Positions 17,800 to 25,995 of a stretch of DNA of 64,000 nucleotides are shown one piece after another; position 1 is the first letter of the stretch; the number at the start of each line of letters is the position of its first letter. Both the position numbers and the translations under genes were made by a program. The stretch is from a virus. The DNA lies in the IMG/VR virus record IMGVR_UViG_3300032240_001333, positions 1 through 64,000 of that record; one strand, given 5' to 3'. Under the pieces are notes generated by a model, which saw only the letters and a program-made list of their open reading frames with translations, was not told the DNA's origin and did not search any database.

Positions 17800-17824
17800 C
17801 ATTTTAGTCAACTAGAATTATAAT
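17796..17824 (+). promoter_or_regulatory. Consensus promoter for the packaging genes
   Basis: TTGACA (17796-17801), 17-bp spacer, TATAAT (17819-17824); start site predicted at or next to ATG 17833. Inverted repeat TTGAC-N6-GTCAA overlaps the -35, and the spacer contains TAGTCAACTAG, a motif found elsewhere in the window. Confidence 0.75.
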
Positions 17825-17832
17825 TCATATAT

Positions 17833-18375
17833 ATGGAAATTGAATTATCTGATCATTTTGATCGTATGAATAAAGTTGTTGCCGAACTTTTAAAAGGCAA
17901 TAATCCGACCCAGATTGCCTCTCTAACGGGCTTTAAACGATCTGACGTAGTAGAACTTATAGATGAGTGGAAAGCGGTCGTATACAACGATACAAGTTCT
18001 AAAGAACGGGCTAAAGAGGCTATTTCAGGAGCAGATCAACATTACTCAATGCTAATTAAAGAAGCATGGAAAACTGTAGAAGATGCTGATCAAGCAGGTC
18101 AATTAAATGTTAAAGCTAATGCTCTTAAATTAATTTCAGATATTGAAACAAAAAGAATTACCATGCTTAAAGAAGTAGGCGTATTAGATAATGCTGAAAT
18201 TGCAGCACAAATTGCTGAAACTGAACATAAGCAAGATATATTAGTTAAAATATTAAAAGAAGTAACTGCTACATGTCCTAAATGTAAAATGGATGTTGCT
18301 AAAAGATTATCTCAAATTACGGGTATTGTTGAACCAATTATTATTCAAGAGGAAAAAATAGAAGATGTTCAATAA
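17833..18375 (+). CDS. terS: Terminase small subunit
   Basis: 180 aa. N-terminal HTH (NPTQIASLTGFKRSDVVELI), long central helices for oligomerisation, and a C-terminal CPKC pair. One gene separates it from the large subunit. TerS rings recognise the packaging site. Assignment from HTH architecture and position. Confidence 0.75.
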   Translation: MEIELSDHFDRMNKVVAELLKGNNPTQIASLTGFKRSDVVELIDEWKAVVYNDTSSKERAKEAISGADQHYSMLIKEAWKTVEDADQAGQLNVKANALKLISDIETKRITMLKEVGVLDNAEIAAQIAETEHKQDILVKILKEVTATCPKCKMDVAKRLSQITGIVEPIIIQEEKIEDVQ

Positions 18376-19003
18376 AAATGGATTTAAAACAATTGGTGAT
18401 AATATTTATGTATATAATAATTTTGTTACAGAGCAAGAATGCAATCAGATACTTTCTTTAATTAAAACATTTCAAGAAGATAAATGGATGGGTAGATTTT
18501 CTATTGATGGTGAAGGTCATAAGTGGTATGATTTTAGTGTTGATTTATTAGTTCCAATAAAAAAAAGAATTGAAAATATTCTTGATGATAAAATATATTT
18601 AGGTGACAATTTAAGCATAATAAGAATGTTAAAAGGACAGTCTTGGGGACTGCATTCAGATGATCATGATTACAAAGAAATAGTAAAAGCTAGTAAAAAT
18701 TTAAAAGAAGGCGAAGAATTTGAGTTAAGACAAAATATTGTTATGGGTCTTATACTTTATTTTAATGAATTTGAGGGTGGAGATCTATACTATCCTATTC
18801 AAAATGTAGGCTACCAGCCTAAAAAGGGAGATCTTGTAATCCACGGACCAGATAAAAATTGTCAACATAAAGTAAATAAATTAATTAGTGATGTTAGATA
18901 TTCTCACTCAAATCATCTGTATGAAATTATTAAAGTGCCAAAAGGAACACCTGGAGAACCAGCTCATTATTTTAATGAAAGTGATATAGATAATGTCATT
19001 TGA
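18365..19003 (+). CDS. 2-oxoglutarate/Fe(II)-dependent oxygenase (P4H-like), copy 1
   Basis: 212 aa. Double-stranded beta-helix signature: HSDDHD (HxD iron ligands, about residue 97), LILYFNEFEGGDLYYP, GDLVIHG, then QHKV (distal His) and DVRYSHS (2OG-binding Arg). Inserted between terS and terL with overlaps of 11 nt on both sides. Prolyl/lysyl-hydroxylase-type; substrate unknown. Confidence 0.85.
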   Translation: MFNKNGFKTIGDNIYVYNNFVTEQECNQILSLIKTFQEDKWMGRFSIDGEGHKWYDFSVDLLVPIKKRIENILDDKIYLGDNLSIIRMLKGQSWGLHSDDHDYKEIVKASKNLKEGEEFELRQNIVMGLILYFNEFEGGDLYYPIQNVGYQPKKGDLVIHGPDKNCQHKVNKLISDVRYSHSNHLYEIIKVPKGTPGEPAHYFNESDIDNVI

Positions 19004-20792
19004 TTTTGCAGATATAATAGATATTTTAGATAATGAAGAATTTGAAGAGCGCCCAGTAGATTTAAGAACATTCGTTACCAGTCCAGAATATCTTGGGCTA
19101 CCACCACTTTCAGAGCATCAATATACATTAATTGAAAAATCATCTCAAATTTATAAAGAGTCTACTTTAATTAAGTTATTTGGTGAAGACGAAGGCAGAC
19201 GTATATTTAAACAAACTGCTAATGAAGTTATCGCACAATTAGGTAAAGGTTCTGGAAAAGATTATTCATCTACTATTGCTGTAGCATATATTGTATATTT
19301 GCTGTTATGTCTTAAGGATCCTGCATTATATTATGGAAAACCACCAGGAGATGCAATTGATATTTTAAATATTGCTATTAACGCACAGCAGGCAAATAAT
19401 GTTTTTTTTAAAGGGTTTAAAACACGCATTGAAAAGTCACCATGGTTTGTTGGAAAATATACAGATAAAGCTTCCGAAATGAAGTTTGATAAATCTATTA
19501 CAGTTCATTCTGGTCACTCTGAACGTGAAGCATGGGAAGGCTATAACGTTATTATTGTTATTCTTGACGAAATATCTGGTTTCGCTACAGAAAATACAAC
19601 TGGTCATGATCAAGCAAAAACTGCTGACGCTATATATGATATGTATCGTGCATCGGTAGATTCTCGTTTCCCAGATTTTGGTAAAGTTATTTTGCTTTCA
19701 TTTCCTCGTTTTAAAAATGATCCAATTCAAAAGTTTTATGATTCAGTAATTGCAGAAAAAGAAACAATTACTAGAAGCCATAGATTTAAAATGGATTTAG
19801 ATTTACCTGATGGAACGGAAGGTAATGAGTTTGATATTGAATGGGAAGAAGATCATATAATATCTTATTCTATTCCTAAAGTATATGCATTAAGAAGGCC
19901 AACATGGGAGATCAATCCCACAAGAAGCATTGAAGATTTTAAAGTAGCTTTTTATAAAAACTCTATGGATGCTTTAGGTAGATTTGCTTGCATGCCACCA
20001 GAAGCCATAGATGCATTTTTTAAATCAAGAGAAAAAATTGAAATAGCTTTTAATAATACAGCATTAGCAATTGATCAATTTGGAAGATTTGAAAACTGGT
20101 TTGCCCCAGACCCAGATAAAGATTATTTTATACATGTAGACTTAGCACAAAAACATGACCATTGTGCAGTATCTTTAGCACATGTACAAAAATGGGTTAA
20201 TGTGAAGTTAACGGATACATACTCACAACCAGCACCAATTGTAGAAGTTGATGCAGTAAGATATTGGACACCAACAGCAGATAAATCTGTAGATTTTACT
20301 GAGGTTAAAGATTATATATTATCTTTAAGAACAAAAGGATTTAAAATAAAAGTTTGTACATTTGACCGATGGAACTCTCATGACATGATGCAACAACTAA
20401 AACAATATGGCATCAATACAGAGATTCTGTCGGTCGCTAAAAAACATTATGATGATATGGCAATGGTCGTTTTAGAAGAAAGATTAAAAGGTCCACATAT
20501 TCCATTATTAATAGATGAACTTTTACAATTAAAAATTATGAGAGATAGGGTTGACCACCCAAGAAAAGGTTCTAAAGACTTAGCAGATGCTGTTTGTGGA
20601 TCAATATATAATGCTATTAGTAAAACAAGATTTGAGTCAAATAATGAAATTAAAATTCATACATACGAATCTATGAGTTTTGATAATGACTTTAACCCAA
20701 CACAAGAAGAAGAGTTTGTACAAAATATGATCAGGGCACCAAGGATGCCAGATCATTTAGCAGAATCCTTAGAAAGAATGACAACGTTATGA
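18993..20792 (+). CDS. terL: Terminase large subunit
   Basis: 599 aa. ATPase Walker A-like AQLGKGSGKDYSS (about residue 84), Walker B VIIVILDEISG (about 187), coupling motif LLSFPRF. The C-terminal RNase H-like nuclease shows FIHVDLAQKHDHCAV (first Asp, about 383) and KDLADAVCGSIYNA (last Asp). Motor and headful/cos nuclease for DNA packaging. Confidence 0.92.
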   Translation: MSFDFADIIDILDNEEFEERPVDLRTFVTSPEYLGLPPLSEHQYTLIEKSSQIYKESTLIKLFGEDEGRRIFKQTANEVIAQLGKGSGKDYSSTIAVAYIVYLLLCLKDPALYYGKPPGDAIDILNIAINAQQANNVFFKGFKTRIEKSPWFVGKYTDKASEMKFDKSITVHSGHSEREAWEGYNVIIVILDEISGFATENTTGHDQAKTADAIYDMYRASVDSRFPDFGKVILLSFPRFKNDPIQKFYDSVIAEKETITRSHRFKMDLDLPDGTEGNEFDIEWEEDHIISYSIPKVYALRRPTWEINPTRSIEDFKVAFYKNSMDALGRFACMPPEAIDAFFKSREKIEIAFNNTALAIDQFGRFENWFAPDPDKDYFIHVDLAQKHDHCAVSLAHVQKWVNVKLTDTYSQPAPIVEVDAVRYWTPTADKSVDFTEVKDYILSLRTKGFKIKVCTFDRWNSHDMMQQLKQYGINTEILSVAKKHYDDMAMVVLEERLKGPHIPLLIDELLQLKIMRDRVDHPRKGSKDLADAVCGSIYNAISKTRFESNNEIKIHTYESMSFDNDFNPTQEEEFVQNMIRAPRMPDHLAESLERMTTL

Positions 20793-21034
20793 GTGAATAT
20801 CAAGAAAAAGCAAAAGAATGTAAATGTTGTGGAAAACATGTACCACTTCCAACTGTATTAAAAGAGTATAATGGAATTATGGTATGCCCAACTACATTTT
20901 CAAACATTACAGAATATACTAGAATATGGAATAGTTTAGGACATAGACCAGCTGGAAATATTAGAAAACATTTTTCAGAGTATGTTCAGCAAATAGTTGA
21001 AAGATCAATGACGGAGGCAAAAAATGATATCTAG
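20789..21034 (+). CDS. Small Cys-rich protein, unknown
   Basis: 81 aa. CKCCGKHVPLPT then MVCPTTF suggests a zinc-stabilised N terminus; helical C terminus with VQQIVERSMTEA. ATGA overlap with terL. Confidence 0.55.
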   Translation: MSEYQEKAKECKCCGKHVPLPTVLKEYNGIMVCPTTFSNITEYTRIWNSLGHRPAGNIRKHFSEYVQQIVERSMTEAKNDI

Positions 21035-21668
21035 TTTTATTGAAAATAATTATCAAGTTAAAGAATTTATGGATCAGGTATTTATTGTAGAGAACTTTAT
21101 AACTGAAGAAGAGCAAAATTTTTTAATGAATTTAGCCGAAACAAGCACTCAAAAAGATTGGGAAAAAGAATATACTAAAAATTTAAAAAATTTTTGTATG
21201 GAAAAGTTTGGCAGAGATGATGTCGATAATTTAGTTAAAGAAGGTAAATTTGAAATAACTGAAAATTGGTCCGATAAAATTATTGCAATACATCAAACTA
21301 CTGCATCTAAAAATATTACATCTAGATTAAAAGATGTTTTAAAAACATATGAACATTTAGATATAAGGGGTTTTGGAAGCGTACAAAGACAAACAGAAGG
21401 TATTCCTTTAAAAGCACATACTGACATACATACAGATCCATCCATTCAATATGCATCAATTATTTATTTAAATGATGACTATAATGGTGGAGAATTTTAT
21501 TTTGTAAATAAAGATTTTGAAATAAAACCACCAGCTAGATCTTTATTAATTTTTCCAGGAACTGATGAATTTGAACATGGAGTAAATTCACCACAAGCTG
21601 GACCAATTAGGTATGTATTGCCTGGATTTATTCATACAAAAGGTTTCTACGAAAATAATAAATTTTAA
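21024..21668 (+). CDS. 2-oxoglutarate/Fe(II)-dependent oxygenase, copy 2
   Basis: 214 aa. KAHTDIHTD contains the HxD ligands, then IIYLNDDYNGGEFYF, LLIFPGTDEFEHGV (distal His) and PIRYVLPGF (Arg). Last gene of the packaging unit before the tRNA promoter. P4H-like. Confidence 0.85.
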   Translation: MISSFIENNYQVKEFMDQVFIVENFITEEEQNFLMNLAETSTQKDWEKEYTKNLKNFCMEKFGRDDVDNLVKEGKFEITENWSDKIIAIHQTTASKNITSRLKDVLKTYEHLDIRGFGSVQRQTEGIPLKAHTDIHTDPSIQYASIIYLNDDYNGGEFYFVNKDFEIKPPARSLLIFPGTDEFEHGVNSPQAGPIRYVLPGFIHTKGFYENNKF

Positions 21669-21673
21669 TATTA

Positions 21674-21702
21674 TTGACTGTTGTATATTTAATATATATA
21701 AT
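21674..21702 (+). promoter_or_regulatory. Promoter for tRNA / 21802 unit
   Basis: TTGACT, 17-bp spacer, TATAAT (21697-21702); predicted start a few nt before the tRNA. Confidence 0.65.
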
Positions 21703-21714
21703 GATATTATTATG

Positions 21715-21789
21715 AGCAACAGTAGCTTAGTTGGTTAAAGCCCCGAACTCATAATTCGGTAATCGTAGGTTCAAGTCCTACCTGTTGCA
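21715..21789 (+). tRNA. tRNA with CAU anticodon (Met, or Ile2 if lysidine-modified)
   Basis: 75-nt cloverleaf: acceptor GCAACAG/CTGTTGC, anticodon stem CCGAA/TTCGG with loop CTCATAA, T arm GTAGG-TTCAAGT-CCTAC. CCA is not encoded. Initiator features are absent. Confidence 0.9.
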
Positions 21790-21801
21790 CAAGGAGATAT
21801 T

Positions 21802-22092
21802 ATGGATAGTTATGATGAAAGATTAGCATACTATATTGAAATAGGTGCAATAGATCCTGTAGGATTAGACAAAGACGGAGAAGTAATATTTCAAGTTACA
21901 GAAAAGGCAAAAGATTTAATACCAGAAATATGGGAAGCCCATACTCAATATGTTGATGAAATTTTAATTGATTTATTTGAAAAAGACCTTATATCTGTAG
22001 AGTACAATGAAAATTTAGAGGCAAATATTAGTTTAACAGATGAAGCAAGAAAAATAATACAAGAAAAAGGAATTATTGACCTAGAAGAATAG
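21802..22092 (+). CDS. Small winged-helix-like protein, unknown
   Basis: 96 aa, acidic, starting after AAGGAG. Pattern LAYYIEIGAIDPVGLDKDGEVIFQVT followed by helices and a second similar half (DLISVEYNENLEANISLT) looks like a duplicated winged helix. Cotranscribed with the tRNA. Function unknown. Confidence 0.6.
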   Translation: MDSYDERLAYYIEIGAIDPVGLDKDGEVIFQVTEKAKDLIPEIWEAHTQYVDEILIDLFEKDLISVEYNENLEANISLTDEARKIIQEKGIIDLEE

Positions 22093-22112
22093 GTCTTTTA
22101 GGCAACTGGGGA

Positions 22113-22121
22113 TGGTATACT
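22113..22121 (+). promoter_or_regulatory. Extended -10 TGgTATACT, leaderless start for Dps
   Basis: Hexamer TATACT (22116-22121) lies 6 nt before ATG 22128. Confidence 0.6.
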
Positions 22122-22127
22122 AAGATC

Positions 22128-22577
22128 ATGGAAGAATTAATTTACAGACTAAGACAATGGCAGGCAAATTCTCTTGTCCTGTATTCAACTGCACATGGAT
22201 TCCACTGGAATGTTGAAGGTGCATTATTTACACAGTATCATGAATTTTTTGAAAAAATTTATACCGATGTTTTTGAATCAATTGATACAATTGCTGAATG
22301 GCAACGTAAGTTTCAAAGTCCAGCTCCATTCACATTACAACAATTTACATCTTTAAATACATATGGAGATATTCCAACAGGTTATACATCTCCACTTGTA
22401 ATGTCAGAAGCATTATTACTTATGATTGAAAAAATGATTGAAGATGTAAAATCTTTATTTGATATTGCCACCGCCAATAGAGAACAGGGGTTAGCAAATT
22501 TTGCTGCTGATCGTCAAGATAAACTAGAGTTTTGGGCATGGTGGTTACGCTCAAGTATTAAATCAACAATTAACTAG
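22128..22577 (+). CDS. dps: Dps-like ferritin (DNA/iron protection)
   Basis: 149 aa four-helix ferritin-like protein. STAHGFHWNVEG and YHEFFEKIYTDVFESIDTIAEW carry the inter-subunit ferroxidase His, Asp and Glu residues of Dps. Short N terminus, no obvious Lys-rich DNA tail. Stores iron and protects DNA from oxidative damage. Forms a stress group with the Hsp20 gene 280 nt downstream. Confidence 0.85.
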   Translation: MEELIYRLRQWQANSLVLYSTAHGFHWNVEGALFTQYHEFFEKIYTDVFESIDTIAEWQRKFQSPAPFTLQQFTSLNTYGDIPTGYTSPLVMSEALLLMIEKMIEDVKSLFDIATANREQGLANFAADRQDKLEFWAWWLRSSIKSTIN

Positions 22578-22585
22578 GAGTTAAT

Positions 22586-22768
22586 ATGCCATACAATATC
22601 AAGCAAGGCGCAGCAGGATGTAAAGGCTGGGCAGTAGTAAATGATAAAGGTGAACTAAAAGGTTGCCATCCAAGTAAATCAAGAGCATTAGCACATCAAA
22701 GAGCCTTATACGCAGCAACTGCAAATGAACAAAAAATGGCTGAACAAAAAAAGAAACGTATATTGTAA
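22586..22768 (+). CDS. Small conserved phage protein (GCKGWAV / HQRALYA)
   Basis: 60 aa. PYNIKQGAAGCKGWAVVND, GCHPSKSRALAHQRALYAA: a signature common to tiny phage proteins near head-gene modules. Begins after TAGGAG. Possible DNA-binding by basic residues; role unknown. Confidence 0.6.
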   Translation: MPYNIKQGAAGCKGWAVVNDKGELKGCHPSKSRALAHQRALYAATANEQKMAEQKKKRIL

Positions 22769-22825
22769 AAAAATAAAGTATTTGATATACTTATATACGG
22801 ACCGCTCAAATGAGGGTCCGTATAT
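22763..22825 (+). promoter_or_regulatory. Promoter and 5'-terminal stem-loop of the hsp20 mRNA
   Basis: TTGTAA (22763-22768), 17 bp, extended TGaTATACT (-10 at 22786-22791). Predicted transcription starts inside a perfect 11-bp inverted repeat ATATACGGACC/GGTCCGTATAT (22793-22803 / 22815-22825), whose loop also contains CTCA/TGAG. There is no T tract, so it is a leader hairpin rather than a terminator. Confidence 0.65.
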
Positions 22826-22853
22826 TAATTTATTCGCTTGAAGGAGGAATAAA

Positions 22854-23261
22854 ATGGTAACAAAACTTGCTATGGATCTTTTTAATGATCCATTTTTTAT
22901 TGGGTGGGATACAAATTTTGCAAAAATGCAATCTTCAAATTCTAACTATCCAATTTATGATTTAGTTAAATTCGATAACGGTTCCTACGGAATTAGTCTG
23001 GCAGTTGCTGGATTTGAACGTAGTGATATTAAAGTATATGTTGAAAATAATACTTTAGTTATTGAAGGTGAACTTCATGGAGAACACTGGGATGGTGAAT
23101 ATATTCATGAGGGCATTGCTAAAAGAAACTTTCAAAGATCATTCTCATTAGGAGAATATATGGAAGTTACTGAAGCTGAAATGAAAGATGGAATGCTCTA
23201 TATATCAATTGATAAGAATGTTCCAGAAGCAAAAAAGCCAAAGACTATTAAAATAAAATAA
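22854..23261 (+). CDS. Small heat-shock protein (Hsp20 / alpha-crystallin)
   Basis: 135 aa. Alpha-crystallin domain with GSYGISLAVAGFERSDIKVYVENNTLVIEGE in order, RNFQRSFSLGE and the DGMLYISI strand. C-terminal KKPKTIKIK carries the I-x-I anchor. Strong AAGGAGG ribosome-binding site. An ATP-independent holdase that may protect host or virion proteins. Confidence 0.92.
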   Translation: MVTKLAMDLFNDPFFIGWDTNFAKMQSSNSNYPIYDLVKFDNGSYGISLAVAGFERSDIKVYVENNTLVIEGELHGEHWDGEYIHEGIAKRNFQRSFSLGEYMEVTEAEMKDGMLYISIDKNVPEAKKPKTIKIK

Positions 23262-23268
23262 ACAATAG

Positions 23269-23379
23269 TATAATATAAGTCTGCATCCCGTCACTGGGAA
23301 GTCGCAGGCTATTCGGGTCGCTACCCGAAGGATACACCTGAGCATGTGTATAAACTGCTCCTTAACATTAAGGATTATT
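23269..23379 (+). promoter_or_regulatory. Promoter and highly structured 5' leader of the FmdB-like gene
   Basis: TATAAT at 23269-23274, then about 100 nt holding four consecutive inverted repeats. CTGC/GCAG (23281-23307) encloses CCC/GGG; TTCGGGT-CGCT-ACCCGAA is at 23112+200, i.e. 23312-23329; TACAC/GTGTA at 23333-23350; TCCTTAA-CA-TTAAGGA at 23359-23374. The last repeat includes AAGGA, the Shine-Dalgarno 5 nt before ATG 23380, so pairing would hide it. Confidence 0.6.
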
Positions 23380-23565
23380 ATGCCAACGTATGAGTATAAA
23401 TGCATGAATAATAAAACTCACACCATTGAAGAACAAAGATCAATAGATGACAGAGATTTACCAACCACATGTTCATGTGGATCTGATATGTCAAGAGTTT
23501 TAGTTGGTAGCGTAGGTATTCAGTTTAAAGGAACTGGTTTTTACAAAACAGATAATCCTAAGTAA
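23380..23565 (+). CDS. FmdB-family zinc-ribbon protein
   Basis: 61 aa from ATG 23380. PTYEYKC start, TCSCGSDMSRVLVGSVGIQFKGTGFY in order, as in FmdB regulatory proteins. The first Cys pair is incomplete (KCMNNKTH in place of CxxC), so metal binding may use His or be lost. Role in bacteria is poorly defined; here it has an unusually structured leader. Confidence 0.8.
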   Translation: MPTYEYKCMNNKTHTIEEQRSIDDRDLPTTCSCGSDMSRVLVGSVGIQFKGTGFYKTDNPK

Positions 23566-23590
23566 CTAAGATTATTTAAATAAAGATACA

Positions 23591-23628
23591 TGATATAATT
23601 TCAATGTAACAAAAAGTTTGTTGCATTG
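23591..23628 (+). promoter_or_regulatory. Extended -10 promoter with 5' hairpin for 23638
   Basis: TGaTATAAT (23591-23599). Immediately downstream CAATG-TA-ACAAA pairs with TTTGT-TG-CATTG (23602-23628), ending at the GGAG ribosome-binding site. Confidence 0.55.
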
Positions 23629-23637
23629 GAGACCCAA

Positions 23638-25188
23638 TTGAGTAGAAAGTTAAAACTATTACTAGTCAGCCTATTATCATTTGGCTGGCTTTTTGCAATT
23701 AATACTGAATCATCAAATTCTGTTTGTATTAATACTTCACAGGCTGCAACGATTGCAGCTGCTGCTACACCTACTGCTCCTGGAGATACTCCAACTGTTA
23801 CCGTATTAGAAACTTGTGGCGGAGACGACATTTCCTATTCAGTACCAATTACTGCAACGGTAACATTTGATGGTCGTCAATATGATTCTGTATATGCAAC
23901 GACCAACTCAGTAATTACTTTTGGTGCCCCAGACGGCACCTACTGGCAATATCCTCAGACACCATCTATTTCTTTATATAGTATGGACTGGGTTGCTTAT
24001 CCACGAACTTGTATTGCTCCATGTGTTAGACCATGGGAACATGATGATGAGCATTTTATTATTAGTTCTAGTGATGGTGGCTTTCAAGTAGATTTATCAG
24101 CAAGACCATATTGGATGCAAAATGCTGCTGAAGCAACTAACATTGTTATTACTGCTGCAATAAATGCAAATGGAACTGTTGCAATATCTTATGCTGTAAA
24201 TGGACCTACTTATACAGGTCAAACAAGAACTGGTGTTACATTAAATAATGGAAATGTAGTTACTCTTGAAGAATATGGTGTTGTACGTGTAGAAACACCT
24301 GTTGTTCTTACACCAACAGTGGTTGAAACACCTACAGTAGTTATTGAAACACCAACTGTTATTGTTGATACTTCGACTTCAACTGTTGATAGTGGTTCTG
24401 TAACTGTGGATACTCAAACTTCCCAAACTGATACGTCAACGGCTCCAACAACTCAACCTGTTTCTCCAACTCCACCAGCGCCAGTTGAACCCGCTCCTGC
24501 AATTGAGCCACTTCCTCCTGTAGTGGAACCTGCTCCAGAACCTGCTCCAGTTGTTGAACCTGCGCCGCAACCAGACCCAGAACCTGCGCCTGCTCCTGCG
24601 CCAGAAGAAGCACCCGCTCCTGAGCCTGCTCCAGAGCCTGAACCAATTCCTGAAGTTGCACCTGAACCTCCTTCTGTTGAAAGTGTAGTAAGTGATGCTA
24701 TGGCAGATGGAAAATTAACGGATGCTGAAAAAGAAATAATTGCTGATGCGCTTATTGCTGATGCTCTTGTTAATGGAACAGCCGTTACTGCAGAAGATAT
24801 AAAAAATGCAGGTCTTACATATGCTGATTTACCACCAGAAACTCCAGTTGAAGTTAGAACTGATGCTCATGGAAATGAAGTTATTATTACTGCAGAAGTT
24901 GCTGCAAATTTAGAATTAGTACAAGATCCTGGAGCATTATTAAATGCAGTATTTACAAATCCAGCAGAAGCATTAGCAGCATTAGGTAGTTTGGGTGCAG
25001 ATATGAGCCCACAAGAAAGAGCAAAAGCAGAAGATATGGTTGTAGCAACAGTAGTTGCAACAGGAGCAGCAATAAATGCAGTAACAGTAGCTTCAGGACC
25101 AAGTACTCCATCAAATAATAGATCATCTAACGGATCATCTGGTGGTACTAATTCTGGAGGTTCAAGAAGGAGGAACGAAAGATGGTAA
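23638..25188 (+). CDS. Secreted Pro/Glu/Ala-rich surface protein
   Basis: 516 aa from TTG 23638, chosen because GGAG lies 7 nt upstream. Signal-like N terminus (KLKLLLVSLLSFGWLFA). Residues 20-200 form a globular beta domain with paired Cys (ETCGGDDI; PRTCIAPCVRP). Then a Thr/Val repeat region and about 70 residues of PAPEPxPEP linker, an EF-hand-like acidic helical segment (ADGKLTDAEKEIIADAL), and a Ser/Asn/Gly-rich basic tail. Probably exported and surface-exposed; resembles host envelope proteins more than virion proteins. Confidence 0.65.
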   Translation: MSRKLKLLLVSLLSFGWLFAINTESSNSVCINTSQAATIAAAATPTAPGDTPTVTVLETCGGDDISYSVPITATVTFDGRQYDSVYATTNSVITFGAPDGTYWQYPQTPSISLYSMDWVAYPRTCIAPCVRPWEHDDEHFIISSSDGGFQVDLSARPYWMQNAAEATNIVITAAINANGTVAISYAVNGPTYTGQTRTGVTLNNGNVVTLEEYGVVRVETPVVLTPTVVETPTVVIETPTVIVDTSTSTVDSGSVTVDTQTSQTDTSTAPTTQPVSPTPPAPVEPAPAIEPLPPVVEPAPEPAPVVEPAPQPDPEPAPAPAPEEAPAPEPAPEPEPIPEVAPEPPSVESVVSDAMADGKLTDAEKEIIADALIADALVNGTAVTAEDIKNAGLTYADLPPETPVEVRTDAHGNEVIITAEVAANLELVQDPGALLNAVFTNPAEALAALGSLGADMSPQERAKAEDMVVATVVATGAAINAVTVASGPSTPSNNRSSNGSSGGTNSGGSRRRNERW

Positions 25189-25352
25189 ATTTCATTAAAG
25201 ATATGCTAGATCAAGCATGGACTCTATTAGGTATGTTTGTAGCTTGGCTAGTATTAGAAGGAAGCGCTAAAACCGTTACTGGGTATGCAATTATTCTAAC
25301 TAGCTTTATTTGGGCTCTTACATACCCTTTACGCACAAAAGACGAAAATTAG
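25182..25352 (+). CDS. Two-TM membrane protein, holin candidate
   Basis: 56 aa. Two hydrophobic helices (LLGMFVAWLVLEG and TGYAIILTSFIWALTYP) with a charged C terminus. AAGGAGG of its ribosome-binding site lies within the previous gene, which it overlaps by 7 nt. Size, topology and proximity to the CHAP endolysin suggest a holin; competing candidates are at 25580 and 63568. Confidence 0.55.
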   Translation: MVNFIKDMLDQAWTLLGMFVAWLVLEGSAKTVTGYAIILTSFIWALTYPLRTKDEN

Positions 25353-25353
25353 G

Positions 25354-25359
25354 TATAAT
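25354..25359 (+). promoter_or_regulatory. -10 TATAAT, leaderless start for 25366
   Basis: Hexamer 6 nt before ATG 25366; starts 2 nt after the upstream stop codon. Confidence 0.55.
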
Positions 25360-25365
25360 GGGTAT

Positions 25366-25587
25366 ATGAAAAAAATTACCCGTATTGCCCTATCTGGCAT
25401 ATTAATGCTATCATTAACCTCATGCGGATATGATGGTGGATATCGTTATTCATGTCAAGATCCAGCAAATTGGGGAAAAGCAGAGTGCAACCCTCCAATT
25501 TGTGAACCTTCTGGAATATGTTCAAAAGATCTAGTAGGTAAAGCAACATGGGACGAATATCAGAAAACAAAGGTAAATAATGGCTAG
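25366..25587 (+). CDS. Cys-rich lipoprotein
   Basis: 73 aa. Basic MKKITR, hydrophobic ALSGILMLSLTSCG with lipobox LTSC (lipid Cys about residue 20). The mature part has several Cys (YSCQDPANWGKAECNPPICEP, GICSKDL). Expected to be anchored on the outer face of the host membrane; candidate for superinfection exclusion or lysis modulation. Confidence 0.75.
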   Translation: MKKITRIALSGILMLSLTSCGYDGGYRYSCQDPANWGKAECNPPICEPSGICSKDLVGKATWDEYQKTKVNNG

Positions 25588-25993
25588 ACGTGAAAGATTA
25601 ACACCAGCAGAATTAGATGCTAGATTAAAATTTATTTTAGGTATTACATTGGGAACAATTTTATTATGTACAGCATTAGGAATTCTTTACGGCCTTTTGT
25701 TTGTTACTCAACCAGTAGGTGCACAATCAGAAAATGATAAAATGTTTTTTAATGTGTTAGGATCAGTAGCAACATTTATTACAGGAACATTGGCGGGTCT
25801 ATTAATTGGACAATCAGGTGCTAAAGATATTATGAAGGCACAACTTGATAATAAAGAAATGGATTCTAAAAATACTTTAGCAGATAAAAAATTAGAAGCA
25901 GAAATTGATGAAGCAGCAGCTCGTAGAGCAGCAAAAGATCCTTCACAAGTTCCACCAGAGCACCCAATTGATGATGATTGGAATAAAAAATAA
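25580..25993 (+). CDS. Two-TM membrane protein (holin-like)
   Basis: 137 aa. TM1 FILGITLGTILLCTALGILYG, TM2 VLGSVATFITGTLAGLLIG, then a charged coiled-coil tail. Overlaps the lipoprotein gene by 8 nt and ends 2 nt before the endolysin, an arrangement typical of lysis cassettes. Confidence 0.6.
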   Translation: MARRERLTPAELDARLKFILGITLGTILLCTALGILYGLLFVTQPVGAQSENDKMFFNVLGSVATFITGTLAGLLIGQSGAKDIMKAQLDNKEMDSKNTLADKKLEAEIDEAAARRAAKDPSQVPPEHPIDDDWNKK

Positions 25994-25995
25994 TC

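Noticed and set aside
24359-24661. 100-aa minus-strand frame of Leu/Gln/Glu composition
   Set aside because: Antisense shadow of the PAPEP repeat region of 23638-25188.
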